The notes under the pieces were generated by a model. The model made no database searches and was not told where the DNA came from. It worked only from the letters and a program-made list of their open reading frames with translations. A program made the position numbers and the translations under genes. Positions 1 through 9,016 of a stretch of 64,000 nt of DNA are shown here, piece by piece (the first letter of the stretch is position 1; every line of letters starts with the position of its first letter). Origin of the DNA: Conexibacter stalactiti (lineage in GTDB: Bacteria; Actinomycetota; Thermoleophilia; Solirubrobacterales; Solirubrobacteraceae); NCBI RefSeq assembly GCF_035967765.1, contig NZ_JAYWIT010000022.1, one strand, 5' to 3'.

Positions 1-1073
1 GGCTGCGCGAGCGCATCGGCCAGCGCACGCGCCAGCTCGGGCGCGGGCGCGTCGGCGCGGACGGCCGGCTGACCGAGTCGCCGCGCCAGGCCGGCGAGCT
101 TCTGCTCGTGCGCGAGTGCGAGGAACGGCACGCCGGCGGCGGCGGCGACGACGGTCGCGTGGAAGCGCGTCGCGACGACCAGCCGCGCGCCGACGACGAG
201 GTCGCGCGCGTCCGGCAGGCTCGCCGGCGGCGGCACGACCTCGGCGCGGCAGCCGCGCCGACGCAGCGCGGTCGCGAGCACGTGCGCGTGCAGCTCGTCG
301 TCCTGCCCGGCCGCGTCGTCGCCGACCTGCCACGGCTGGATCCGCACAAGCACGCCGCGATCCGCATCAACCGCGCGCCGATCTGCGCCAACCGCGCCGC
401 GATCTGCGACAGGTGAGCCGCCGGCGACCGCTGCCAGCGCATCGGCCAGCCGCGCGACGAGGTCGCTGCCGCCGCCATGGCGACCGAGCGCGACGACGAT
501 CGCGTCGCCACGAATCGCGTCGCCGCTGTCACGCCGCGCGTCGCGCGGCCCGGGCAGCGGATCGAGCAGGCCCCAGGCCGCGTCGGCGCCGACGCGGAAC
601 GGCGCGGGCGCGCCGATCGCGGCGAGCGTCTCGGCCGACTCCTCGTCGCGCACGACGAGCAGGTCGGCGCTGCGCACGAGCGTGCGCGCGAGCCGCTGGG
701 CGCCGGGGTCGTCGAGCCGCCCGGCGCCGACGCCGAGCAGCGCGACCGGGCGGCCGCGCATGCGTGCCAGCAGCGTCAACGCGAGCGCGTTGCGCAGCAG
801 CGCGCGCGGCGGGCGACCGGTCGAGGCGGGCAGCGTCTTGAAGACGGTCCCGCCCGCGATCACGAGCGCGTCGCAGCGCAGCAGCGTGCGCACGACCGCG
901 AGCGGGTCGCGCGACTGCACCGCGCCGACGCCGTGGCGGGCGCGCGTGCGCGCCGGCTCGCAGCTGGTCGCGACGCAGCGCCAGCCGGGCAGCTCGCGCA
1001 CGAAGGCGTCGAGCAGGGCGTCGTCGCCCGGATTACGCTGCCCGAAGGCGCCGGCGAGCAGAACGCTTTCCAC
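1..1073 (-). CDS. Polysaccharide pyruvyl transferase family protein (CsaB-like), 3' end outside window
   Basis: Reading the minus strand from a GTG at 1073 gives an uninterrupted frame to the window edge, about 357 residues. It starts VESVLLAGAFGQRNPGDDA, the usual N-terminus of polysaccharide pyruvyl transferases (a nucleotide-binding GNxGDDA-like turn). An IAGGTVFKTL segment, a GVGAGRL segment and a late ARFHATVVAAAAGVPFLALA-type stretch also fit the family. Members transfer pyruvate ketals onto secondary cell-wall or capsular polysaccharide. The start overlaps the end of the upstream glycosyltransferase by about 40 bp, so the two are probably translationally coupled. The C-terminus is not in the window. 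Family assignment is fairly safe; the acceptor sugar is unknown. Confidence 0.75.
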   Translation of the reverse strand, partial: MESVLLAGAFGQRNPGDDALLDAFVRELPGWRCVATSCEPARTRARHGVGAVQSRDPLAVVRTLLRCDALVIAGGTVFKTLPASTGRPPRALLRNALALTLLARMRGRPVALLGVGAGRLDDPGAQRLARTLVRSADLLVVRDEESAETLAAIGAPAPFRVGADAAWGLLDPLPGPRDARRDSGDAIRGDAIVVALGRHGGGSDLVARLADALAAVAGGSPVADRGAVGADRRAVDADRGVLVRIQPWQVGDDAAGQDDELHAHVLATALRRRGCRAEVVPPPASLPDARDLVVGARLVVATRFHATVVAAAAGVPFLALAHEQKLAGLARRLGQPAVRADAPAPELARALADALAQ

Positions 1074-2229
1074 GCTGCACCTCCTCGTACAGTTCGAGAT
1101 GTCGGCCGGCGACGGCCGGCCAGGCGCGGTCGCGCGCCACTGCGCCGGCCGCCTCACGCAGCCGCTCCAGCTCACCCGGCGCCGCCGCCAGCCCATCCAG
1201 CAGCGCCGCCAGCTCTCGCGCGCTCGCCGGCGCGGTCAGCGCCAGCGGCGCCGCCGTGCACGACGCCAACTGCGGCGAGAGCAGCACCGGCGTGCGGTGG
1301 GCGAGCGCAAGCGCGAGCGGTCCGCTCGCCGCGAACGGACGCGGGTACGGGAACAGCGCCACGTCGGCGGCGGTGAACCAGGTCGAGACCTCCGCCTCCG
1401 GCACCCGCCCGACGAAGTCGGCGTGCGCGCCGTGGCGCTCGCGCAGCTCGTGCGCGTAGGGGTCGCCGTCCTCGACCAGCCGCGGGTGCGGACCGCCGGC
1501 GACGACGAGCCGCACGTCGGGTCCGGTCAGCGCGGCGGCGTCGAGCGCCAGCTCCAGCCCCTTGTACGGCGCGAGGAAGCCGAAGCAGAGCACGGTCAGG
1601 CGGTCGTCGAGGCCGAGCGCGGCACGCGCGGCGGCGCGCTCGCCCGCATCCGGCGCGGGGCGCGCGGGCAGGCCATGCGGCACGACCTCGGCCTCCGGCA
1701 CGATCCGCGCGAAGGCCGGCTCGTGCACGATCACGGCGCCGGCGCGCCGGCGGATCGTGCGCTGCACGCCGGCCAGTCCGGCCTGCGCCACGCGCCGCGG
1801 CGCGTGCACGCGGTGCAGGCGCACGAAGTCGTCGTCGACCGTCGCGGGGTCGACGACGTGATGCATCGTCACGACCGCGTCTCTCAGCGCGCGCAGGGCA
1901 GGCGCGAGCGCCGGCACCGAGCTGGGCCCGCCGTAGAGGAACAGCTCGTGCTGCACGTGCGTGACGGCGGCGCCGCTGGCGCGCGCGGCGTGGGCCGCGC
2001 GCAGCAGCGCGCCGGGGCCGCGGCGAAACGGCCGCTCGACGCGCACCGGCCCGTCGGCGGCGAGCAGCGGGGCGTCGTCCTCCTCGGGTGCGAGCACGGT
2101 CACCTCGGCGCCGTGGCCGGCGAGCGCGTGGGCGAGCGCGGCGCCGTAGGCGGCGACGCCGCTGCGTCCGCCGTGCTCGTCGCCGGGCGCCGGGTAGGGC
2201 GTGATCAGCGCGACGTCAGCCGGGGGCAT
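1033..2229 (-). CDS. Glycosyltransferase family 4 (GT-B fold)
   Basis: 398 residues. The N-terminal Rossmann half begins with ALITPYPAPGDEHGGRSGVA, the glycine-rich acceptor loop of GT4 enzymes. The C-terminal half has the donor-binding segment VLCFGFLAPYKGLELAL and, near residue 305, a PYPRPFAASGPLALALAHRTPVL stretch resembling the E-x7-E donor region, although the usual first Glu is not obvious. It probably adds a nucleotide-activated sugar to a lipid-linked or cell-wall glycan in the cytoplasm. It lies between a GT2 (14-bp overlap upstream) and a pyruvyl transferase (overlap downstream), consistent with one surface-polysaccharide operon. Donor and acceptor cannot be read from sequence. Confidence 0.85.
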   Translation of the reverse strand: MPPADVALITPYPAPGDEHGGRSGVAAYGAALAHALAGHGAEVTVLAPEEDDAPLLAADGPVRVERPFRRGPGALLRAAHAARASGAAVTHVQHELFLYGGPSSVPALAPALRALRDAVVTMHHVVDPATVDDDFVRLHRVHAPRRVAQAGLAGVQRTIRRRAGAVIVHEPAFARIVPEAEVVPHGLPARPAPDAGERAAARAALGLDDRLTVLCFGFLAPYKGLELALDAAALTGPDVRLVVAGGPHPRLVEDGDPYAHELRERHGAHADFVGRVPEAEVSTWFTAADVALFPYPRPFAASGPLALALAHRTPVLLSPQLASCTAAPLALTAPASARELAALLDGLAAAPGELERLREAAGAVARDRAWPAVAGRHLELYEEVQRGKRSARRRLRAA

Positions 2230-3034
2230 GAGCAGCCTCCCGAGCGGCAGGAGCTTCCAGAACCTCGGCGGCGACCTCTGCGGCCCCGGCGGCGACCGCG
2301 TGGGACGCGGGCGCGGCCCGCCGCCCCATCCGCCGTCGCCCCATCCGCCGTCGCAGCCACAGCGCCAACAGCGCGCCGCCCATGCGGCGGCTGTCGGCGA
2401 CGGCGTCGATGCGCGAGCCGTCGCGGTCGACCCATATCGTCGGCACCTCGACGACCTCGCAGCCGAGGTCGCGCACGGCCAGCAGCAGGTCGACGTCGAA
2501 CAGCAGCCCGCGGGCGGTCAGACGCGGCAGCGCGGCGCGCGCCACGTCGCCGCGCAGGACCTTCGCGCCGCACTGCGTGTCGGCATACGGCAGCCGCATC
2601 AGCGCCCGCACGCCGCCGGCGAAGCCGGCGCTGGCGACGCGCCGCCGCAGCGGCCGCCGCACCGGCAGCACGGAGGCGGGATGGCGGCGGCTGGCGATCG
2701 CGCCGCCGGCGCGGCTGGCGACGCGCGCCAAGCGCAGCAGCTCCCGCGGCGGGGTCGCGCAGTCGGCGTCGACGAAGCCGACGAGGTCGGCGTCGCTGCG
2801 TCCGAAGGTCTCGATGATCACGCCGCCCTTGCCGAGCTTCGGATAGGAGAAGGCGCGGACACGCGGGTCGCGGCGGGCATGGTGGCGCACGATCGCGGCG
2901 GTGCGATCGGTGCACTGGTCGAGCGCGACGAGAAAGCGCACGTCACGATCGGTCAGCACGCGGCGGTACGACTGCAGCGTGCGTCCGATCCGGCGTTCCT
3001 CGTTGTGCGCGGGGATGACGATGTCGAGCCGCAA
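2216..3034 (-). CDS. Glycosyltransferase family 2 (DPM1/GtrB-like)
   Basis: 272 residues, GT-A fold. It opens MRLDIVIPAHNEERRIGRTL, has the metal-binding DxD as VGFVDADCATP near residues 85-95, and carries the DTQCGAKVL and GLLFDVDLLLAV segments typical of polyprenyl-phosphate mannosyl/glucosyltransferases. Such enzymes charge undecaprenyl phosphate with a single sugar at the membrane. No C-terminal transmembrane pair is present; instead there is a basic tail with a repeated RRMGR unit and an Ala-rich end. The start is TTG, chosen because an AAGGAGGT ribosome-binding site lies 4 nt upstream of it. First gene of a three-gene overlapping operon. Confidence 0.85.
   Translation of the reverse strand: MRLDIVIPAHNEERRIGRTLQSYRRVLTDRDVRFLVALDQCTDRTAAIVRHHARRDPRVRAFSYPKLGKGGVIIETFGRSDADLVGFVDADCATPPRELLRLARVASRAGGAIASRRHPASVLPVRRPLRRRVASAGFAGGVRALMRLPYADTQCGAKVLRGDVARAALPRLTARGLLFDVDLLLAVRDLGCEVVEVPTIWVDRDGSRIDAVADSRRMGGALLALWLRRRMGRRRMGRRAAPASHAVAAGAAEVAAEVLEAPAAREAAHAPG
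2322..2351. repeat. Perfect 15-bp tandem duplication
   Basis: The 15-mer CGCCCCATCCGCCGT occurs twice without a gap (2322-2336 and 2337-2351), inside the C-terminal tail of the GT2 gene. It encodes a repeated RRMGR block. It keeps the frame, so it is most simply a recent slippage duplication in a poorly constrained tail. Confidence 0.9.
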
Positions 3035-3038
3035 CGGG

Positions 3039-3046
3039 ACCTCCTT
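3039..3046 (-). promoter_or_regulatory. Strong Shine-Dalgarno deciding a TTG start
   Basis: AAGGAGGT read on the minus strand, 4 nt upstream of the TTG at 3034. No ATG or GTG lies at a comparable distance, so it fixes the start of the GT2 gene. Confidence 0.8.
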
Positions 3047-3183
3047 GCGGGATGGTGCGTCGGGGGATCTGTCCTGCGGCGCGGTGCGCCGCCTGCCGCC
3101 AGCCGCGCGATCGGCTGGCGTGGCGAGCCGAGCGGTCCGCCGGGGGTCAGTGCTCGGCTCTTGTCTGTCGAAGCCGTCGGCTT

Positions 3184-3202
3184 GCCCGGCCCCACCCCGG
3201 GC
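3184..3202. repeat. GC-rich inverted repeat in the GT2/IclR divergent region
   Basis: GCCCGG and CCGGGC arms separated by about 7 nt in the divergent space between the GT2 operon and the IclR gene. It could be a hairpin in the 5' leader of either transcript. There is no U-tract. Confidence 0.4.
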
Positions 3203-3207
3203 CTAAC

Positions 3208-3238
3208 GTGAGATCACTCTCACTGTGAGAACGCTCAC
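3208..3238. promoter_or_regulatory. Twin palindromic operator upstream of IclR gene
   Basis: Two adjacent palindromes sharing the half-site GTGAG: GTGAGATCACTCTCAC (3208-3223; arms GTGAGA/TCTCAC, 4-nt spacer) and GTGAGAACGCTCAC (3225-3238; arms GTGAG/CTCAC, 4-nt spacer), one base apart. They sit between the divergent GT2 operon and the IclR regulator, about 70 bp ahead of the TAGGAT box. IclR proteins bind such short palindromes as dimers of dimers, so this is a good candidate autoregulatory site that could also control the GT2 promoter. Confidence 0.65.
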
Positions 3239-3305
3239 ACGACCGCGCGTGCGTCTCCCACCAAAGCTCCTCATCGCTGATCACGCGGCGACACGCCGCG
3301 GCCCG

Positions 3306-3311
3306 TAGGAT
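3306..3311 (+). promoter_or_regulatory. TAGGAT -10-like box, leaderless-type
   Basis: TAGGAT ends 8 nt before the ATG at 3320. No purine-rich ribosome-binding site lies between them, so the transcript probably starts at or beside the start codon. Confidence 0.55.
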
Positions 3312-3319
3312 CCGCGGCC

Positions 3320-4096
3320 ATGCCGCCGGTGAGAGACGGGCACGAGAGCGTCGACCGCGCGCTGCGCGTGATCGAGCAGCTCGGCACGAGCGGGAGCGGC
3401 TACACGCTCGAGGAGCTGGCGGCCGCGACCGCGATCCCGAAGACGACGCTGCACCGCACGCTCGCCGCGCTGAAGGCGCGCGGCTTCGCCGCTCAGCCGC
3501 GCGCCGGCGGCCCGTACACGCTCGGGCCGCAGCTGCTGGCGGTCGCGTTCGGCTTCCACGAGCGGCTCGACGTGCGCGGGCTCGTCCACCCGCTGCTGGT
3601 GCGCGCCCGCGACGACTTCGGCGAGACGGTCCACATGGGAGTCCTCGACGGCCCCGACGTCGTCTACCTCGACAAGGTCGAGTCGCTCAAGCCGCTGAAG
3701 ATGACGAGCGTGATCGGCGGCCGCAACCCCGCGCACGCGACCGCGCTCGGCAAGGCGCTGCTCGCCTGGACGCTGCCCGACGACGCCGCCGTCGCCGTGT
3801 GGGCGCAGGCCAACGGCCCGCTGCCCGCGCGCACGGCGAACACGATCGTCGACCCCGACGAGCTGGCGAAGGCGCTCGCGCAGGTGCGCCAGCGCGGCTG
3901 GGCGAGCGAGTTCGAGGAGAGCGAGCCGGGCGTCCGCTGTCTCGCCGTCCCGGTCTTCCTCGGCCGCGCGCAGCCGGCCGCCGCGATCAGCCTCGCGGCG
4001 CCCAAGGAACGCCTCAGCGATCGCCAGGCGCGCGAAGTCGCCCCGGCCCTGCGCGCGATCGCGGCCGAGGCGTTCGGCGCCCCGCCCGGCGCCTAG
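3320..4096 (+). CDS. IclR-family transcriptional regulator
   Basis: 258 residues. The N-terminal winged helix (about 5-70) includes the recognition segment AAATAIPKTTLHRTLAALKARGF. A C-terminal IclR effector domain (about 75-250) has VHMGVLDGPDVVYLDKVES, the HATALGKALLAW motif and a GVRCLAVPVF segment, all family hallmarks. IclR proteins repress or activate catabolic and transport genes in response to small carboxylic or aromatic ligands. The gene converges on the liv operon: its TAG is immediately followed by the complement of the livF stop codon. Its likely targets are itself, the divergent GT2 operon or the liv genes; the twin palindrome upstream supports at least autoregulation. Confidence 0.9.
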   Translation: MPPVRDGHESVDRALRVIEQLGTSGSGYTLEELAAATAIPKTTLHRTLAALKARGFAAQPRAGGPYTLGPQLLAVAFGFHERLDVRGLVHPLLVRARDDFGETVHMGVLDGPDVVYLDKVESLKPLKMTSVIGGRNPAHATALGKALLAWTLPDDAAVAVWAQANGPLPARTANTIVDPDELAKALAQVRQRGWASEFEESEPGVRCLAVPVFLGRAQPAAAISLAAPKERLSDRQAREVAPALRAIAAEAFGAPPGA

Positions 4097-4824
<728 letters not shown>

Positions 4825-4828
<4 letters not shown>

Positions 4829-5628
4829 GCCGAGCCGCCGCCGAGGTAGGCGTCGATCACGCGCGGGTCGTTGCGGACGGCCTCCGGCGCGCCCTCCGCG
4901 ATCACCGCGCCCTGCGCCATGCAGACGACGCGATCGGAGTGACCCATCACGACCTCCATGTCGTGCTCGATCAGCAGGAAGGTCGTGCCGTCGCGCTCGC
5001 GCAGCGCGTGCACGTGCTCCAGCAGCTTCCCGCCGAGCGTCGGGTTGACGCCCGCCATCGGCTCGTCGAGCAGCACCATCCGCGGCTCGGCCATCAGCAC
5101 GCGCGCCAGCTCCAGCAGCTTGCGCTGGCCGCCCGACAGCGTGCCGGCGTAGTCGTCGCGTTTGGCCGCCAGCCCGAACGTCTCCAGCAGCTCCCCGGCG
5201 CGCGCCTCGATCTCGTGCTCACGCCGGCGCGTGGCGCGCGGGCGCACCAGCAGCGTCGCGATGTGCTCGCCCGGCTGGTGCGGCGCCGCGAGCGTCATGT
5301 TGTCGATCACGGGCATCGCCGCGAGCGCCTTCGTGATCTGGAAGGTGCGCACCAGGCCGCAGCGCGCGATCGCCCACGGCGGCCGCCCGAGGATCGCGCG
5401 TCCGTCGTAGACGACCGTGCCGCCGTCGCCATGCTGGAAGCCGGTGACGACGTTGAAGAGCGTCGTCTTGCCGGCGCCGTTCGGCCCGATCAGCGCGGTG
5501 ATCGAGCCACGCTCGACGGCGAAGCTGGCGTCGTCGACGGCGCGCACGCCGCCGAAGCGCTTGACGACGTGCTCGACCCGCAGCAGCGGCGGCGACAGCG
5601 TCGCGGACGGGGGCCCTGGCTCACTCAC
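4825..5628 (-). CDS. livG: Branched-chain amino acid ABC transporter, ATP-binding subunit LivG
   Basis: 267 residues. Walker A GPNGAGKT at 48-55, followed by LFNVVTGF, which is typical of LivG. Signature LSGGQRKLLELARVL, Walker B MVLLDEPMAGVNP and the switch region LLIEHDMEVVMGHSDRVVCM are all intact. It pairs with LivF. Its start overlaps the livM stop by 8 bp. Substrate class follows from the family and neighbours; in actinomycetes such systems also import amides, urea or aromatic acids, so branched-chain amino acids are only the default assignment. Confidence 0.93.
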
Positions 5629-6580
5629 GCAGCACCATCTCCTGCTTCTTGCCGAGGATCCCCTGCGGGCGGAAGGCGACGAGCACGATCAGCGCGACGC
5701 CGACGATCACGAACCGCAGCGCCGCGACCTTCTCCGCCGCCAGCGGCAGCTCGATGAAGCGCGTCACCTCCAGCAGCGTCCAGATGATCAGCGAGCCGAG
5801 CGCGACGCCGACGTAGCTGGCGAGGCCGCCGAGGATCAGGATCGTGAAGCCGATGAAGGTGAACTGCGGCTCGAACGACTCCGGGCTCAGGAACGACAGG
5901 TTGAGCGCGAGGAAGTAGCCGGCGATCGCGCCGAGCGCGGCCGCCAGCGCGATCGACTGCAGCTTGTACGCGAGCACGTTCTTGCCGAGCGCGCGCGCCG
6001 CGTCCTCGTCCTCGCGGATCGCTCGCAGCACGCGCCCCCACGGGCTGCGCTGGAGCAGGATCAGCAGCACCGTCAGGAGCGCGACCGTCACCCACACGAC
6101 CAGCAGCAGCGGCAGCAGGAACTGGTCCTGCCACGCCTGCGGCAGCCAGCCGAGGATCGTGTCCGAGAGGTCGAGCCACTGGTCGTCGAAGCCGAGCAGG
6201 CCCTGGTTGCCGCCGGTCAGCCCGCGCGCGTTCTGCGCGACGTAGCGGACGATCTCGGCGAAGGCGATCGTCACGATCGCGAAGTAGTCAGCGCGCAATC
6301 GCAGCGACGGCAGCCCGAGCAGCACGCCGGCCGCCATCGCGGTCAGCGTCGCGACCGGCAGCGCCGCCCACAGCGACCACTCCGCTCTGACGACCAGGAT
6401 CCCCATCGTGTACGCGCCGATCGCCATGAAGCCGGCCTGGCCGAAGTTGACGATCCCGGTGTAGCCGACGTTCAGCTGCAGCCCGAGCGTGAAGATCGCG
6501 TAGGTGCCGGCGAGCACGCCGACGCCGATCCAGAAGTCTGCCGCGGTCAGCGCGTCGAAGCTGATCGCGAAGACGGTCAT
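5621..6580 (-). CDS. livM: Branched-chain amino acid ABC transporter, permease LivM
   Basis: 319 residues from the ATG at 6580 (MTVFAISFDALTA). Multiple hydrophobic segments include GLQLNVGYTGIVNFGQAGFMAIGAY, the LivM/LivH signature loop. The cytoplasmic coupling helix is LRAIREDEDAARALGKN and the C-terminus runs FRPQGILGKK. This start overlaps the livH stop by 4 bp (ATGA). An in-frame open stretch continues upstream antisense-like through livH, but has no permease features. It forms a heterodimeric channel with LivH. Confidence 0.92.
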   Translation of the reverse strand: MTVFAISFDALTAADFWIGVGVLAGTYAIFTLGLQLNVGYTGIVNFGQAGFMAIGAYTMGILVVRAEWSLWAALPVATLTAMAAGVLLGLPSLRLRADYFAIVTIAFAEIVRYVAQNARGLTGGNQGLLGFDDQWLDLSDTILGWLPQAWQDQFLLPLLLVVWVTVALLTVLLILLQRSPWGRVLRAIREDEDAARALGKNVLAYKLQSIALAAALGAIAGYFLALNLSFLSPESFEPQFTFIGFTILILGGLASYVGVALGSLIIWTLLEVTRFIELPLAAEKVAALRFVIVGVALIVLVAFRPQGILGKKQEMVLRE

Positions 6581-7614
6581 GCGGTCCGCTCCCCGCGCCC
6601 GAACAGCCCCTGCGGCCGCACGATCAGCACCAGGATCAGGATCGCGAAGCCGACCGCGACCTTCCAGCGCGCGTCGATCACGAGCGTCGACCACTCCTGC
6701 GCGAGCCCCAGCAGCAGCCCGCCGGCGAGCGCACCGTAGGCGTTGCCGATGCCGCCGAGGATCACCGCCGCGAACAGGCTCAGCAGCAGGAAGAAGCCGA
6801 GGTTCGGCGTCATCGTGCCGATCGCCGCCGTGTACAGCACGCCGGCGAGGCCGGCGAGCCCGGCGGCGAAGATCCACGTCGCGACGATCACGCGATCGGT
6901 GTCGATCCCCGTCACCTCGGCGAGCGCCATGTCGTCGGCGAGCGCGCGCATCTGGCGGCCGAGCGACGTCACGCGCAGCATCAGCCCGACGGAGAGCAGG
7001 GTCACGAAGCCGACGACCACGACGATCAGCTCGGTGCGGCCGATCCGCAGGCCGAGGAAGCTGACCGACGCCGTCACGTCGACGTCGAGCCGCCGCGGCA
7101 GCGTGCCCCAGATCATCTGGATGCCGTAGCGGATCACGAACGCGAGCCCGAGCGTCATCAGCATCAGCTGCAGCAGACCGGCCCCTCTGCCGCGCATCGG
7201 CCGCCACATCACGCGCTCGCTCAAGACGCCGAGCGCGGCCGTCACGACGACGGAGAAGAGGACCGCGACGACGATCGGCAGCCCCCACGTGACGTTCGCC
7301 AGGAAGGCCATGTACGCGCCGAAGGTGAGCAGGTCGCCGTGCGCGAAGTTGACGAGCCGCAGCGTCCCGTAGACGAGCGTCAGCCCGACTGCGCCAAGCG
7401 CGAAGTAGCTGCCCGAGACGAGCCCGTTGACGCCGCGCTGCGCGACGTCGTGGAGGCCGTAGGCGATCGTCAGCACGAGCGCGACGGCGACGACGAGCGC
7501 GAGCGTCACCAGCAGCGGCCCGCGCCCGGCGCCGCCGAGCCCGCCGAGGCCGCCCGCGACCCGGTCCAGGCGCTCGCGCCCGGGCCGAATCGCGGTGTCG
7601 GCCGATTCGCTCAT
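6577..7614 (-). CDS. livH: Branched-chain amino acid ABC transporter, permease LivH
   Basis: 345 residues. After a 30-residue Gly-rich cytosolic N-terminus come about eight hydrophobic segments with the family motifs GLVSGSYFALGAVGLTLVYG, RLVNFAHGDLLTFGAYMA and the coupling segment RQMRALADDMALAEVTGID. The C-terminus RPQGLFGR is typical of LivH/LivM. Its ATG directly abuts the stop codon of the binding-protein gene. The N-terminal extension is longer than in the classical E. coli protein. Confidence 0.92.
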   Translation of the reverse strand: MSESADTAIRPGRERLDRVAGGLGGLGGAGRGPLLVTLALVVAVALVLTIAYGLHDVAQRGVNGLVSGSYFALGAVGLTLVYGTLRLVNFAHGDLLTFGAYMAFLANVTWGLPIVVAVLFSVVVTAALGVLSERVMWRPMRGRGAGLLQLMLMTLGLAFVIRYGIQMIWGTLPRRLDVDVTASVSFLGLRIGRTELIVVVVGFVTLLSVGLMLRVTSLGRQMRALADDMALAEVTGIDTDRVIVATWIFAAGLAGLAGVLYTAAIGTMTPNLGFFLLLSLFAAVILGGIGNAYGALAGGLLLGLAQEWSTLVIDARWKVAVGFAILILVLIVRPQGLFGRGERTA

Positions 7615-8946
7615 CTATCTCTCGGCGGCACTCGCCTCGAACTGCCGCTCGACTCTGAGGACGCCGTCGGCGCCGTATCTGTAGACCTCGTAGGTGGCGG
7701 CGGTCGGGTCGCCGTTGTCGTCGAAGTCGATCGGGCCGGTGACGCCGTCGAAGTCGACCTCCTCACCGGCGGCGATCGCTCTGATGCCGTCGGCCAGCTC
7801 GAGGAACGTGAATCTTCTGCCGGGCGGGCCGGAGACCGCCTGCAGCTGCTCGGCGATCTCGGCGCCGTCAGCCGAGCCGGCCGCGAGCGCGCCGAGGTAG
7901 CAGAGCATCGTCGCGTCGAAGTGCTGCGCGTCGAAGGTCTGCCGCGGAGCGCCGCCGGCCGCTCTGTAGATTCTCGCGAACTCCTCCACCGTCGCGCCGG
8001 ACTCCGGCGCGCCGGGCCGCGTCCCGCGCGCGCCCGCGAGCGCTCTGAGCGGGATCGTGTCGGGGATTCTGTCGGATGCCAGGCCGTCGGCCGTGAACAG
8101 TCTGCCGGCGTCGAACTCGCCCGTGCGCACGAGCGAGGCGCCCATCTTCCCGTACGTCTCGAAGAAGTCGATGATCACGTACGCGTCGGGGTTGCCGGCG
8201 ACGATCTCCGCCGCCTCCGAGTTGTAGCTCGGCTGCTCCGGGTCGTAGAGGACGGGGCCGGTCGTTCTGCCGCCCTTCTCCTCCCACGCCGTTCTGAACT
8301 TCTCGATGAAGCCCTGGCCGTAGGCGTCGTTGCGCGCGGCCAGCGAGAGCGTGAAGTCGGTTCCGCCCAGCTCTCTCTCGACCGTGTCGGCGAGCGCCCG
8401 CGACTGCAGGTTGTCCGACGGCGCGGTGCGCCAGACGAAGCCGTCGTCGTCGAGGTCGGTGATCGCCGCGTCGGTCGACGACGGCGAGATGATCGGCGTT
8501 CTCTGGCGCGAGGCGACCGACTCCGCGACCGCCAGCGTCTCCGACGAAGCCCACGGCCCGGCGAGGCATGCCGCCCCGCCCGAGATCATCTGCCGCGCCG
8601 CCTGCACGGCCGACTGCGGGCTCGACTCGGTGTCTCTGTGCTCGATCGAGACGGTCGTGTCGACGCCGGCCTCTCTCACCGCCTCCTCGATCTGCGAGAT
8701 CGCGAGATCGGCCGACTTGCGCCCCGGCGGGCCGAATGGCGACAGGTCGCCGGTCAGCGGCACCAGGTCGCCGATCGTCAGCTCGAACGACGTGTCGGCC
8801 GGCGCCTGCGCGGCGCCACCGCCTCCGGTCGTCGTCGTCCCGCCCCCTCCACCGTCGTCGTCGTCGCTGCCACAGCCGGCGAGGCCGAGCACGAGCGCGC
8901 CCGCACCGACCGCGAGCAGGCGCCGTGTGCGCGCTGCTGCGTACAT
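7615..8946 (-). CDS. Amino-acid ABC transporter substrate-binding lipoprotein (LivJ/K-like)
   Basis: 443 residues. Signal sequence with lipobox LAGC (Cys near residue 25), then an Asp/Gly/Thr-rich tether of about 25 residues and a type-I periplasmic-binding fold (ELTIGDLVPLTGDLSPFGPPGRKSADLAI; later ISPSSTDAAI and FSRIYRAA-like segments). It captures the substrate outside the membrane for LivHMGF. The start is supported by AGGAGGAGG 5-6 nt upstream. Arginine is very often AGA here: three of the last 27 codons are AGA, unlike livF/livG next door. First gene of the operon. Confidence 0.9.
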   Translation of the reverse strand: MYAAARTRRLLAVGAGALVLGLAGCGSDDDDGGGGGTTTTGGGGAAQAPADTSFELTIGDLVPLTGDLSPFGPPGRKSADLAISQIEEAVREAGVDTTVSIEHRDTESSPQSAVQAARQMISGGAACLAGPWASSETLAVAESVASRQRTPIISPSSTDAAITDLDDDGFVWRTAPSDNLQSRALADTVERELGGTDFTLSLAARNDAYGQGFIEKFRTAWEEKGGRTTGPVLYDPEQPSYNSEAAEIVAGNPDAYVIIDFFETYGKMGASLVRTGEFDAGRLFTADGLASDRIPDTIPLRALAGARGTRPGAPESGATVEEFARIYRAAGGAPRQTFDAQHFDATMLCYLGALAAGSADGAEIAEQLQAVSGPPGRRFTFLELADGIRAIAAGEEVDFDGVTGPIDFDDNGDPTAATYEVYRYGADGVLRVERQFEASAAER

Positions 8947-8969
8947 GGGGACCTCCTCCTCGTTCCCCA

Positions 8970-8981
8970 GGGGTCTACCCC
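8970..8981. promoter_or_regulatory. 12-bp palindrome in the liv promoter region
   Basis: GGGGTCTACCCC (arms GGGGT/ACCCC, 2-nt centre), 24 nt upstream of the start of the binding-protein gene and overlapping the only TA-containing -10-like stretch there. It could be an operator for the liv operon. Confidence 0.45.
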
Positions 8982-9016
8982 GAGAAGCGGTGCGTCGACC
9001 CCCATGCGCTGGCGCG

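Noticed and set aside
682..2817. Long plus-strand open frame opposite the glycosyltransferases
   Set aside because: Arg/Gly/Ala-rich with no recognisable motif; typical antisense frame in GC-rich DNA facing well-supported GT2 and GT4 genes.
5621..7288. Apparent fusion frame joining livM to upstream residues
   Set aside because: Residues before the ATG at 6580 lie antiparallel to livH coding in another frame and show no permease features.
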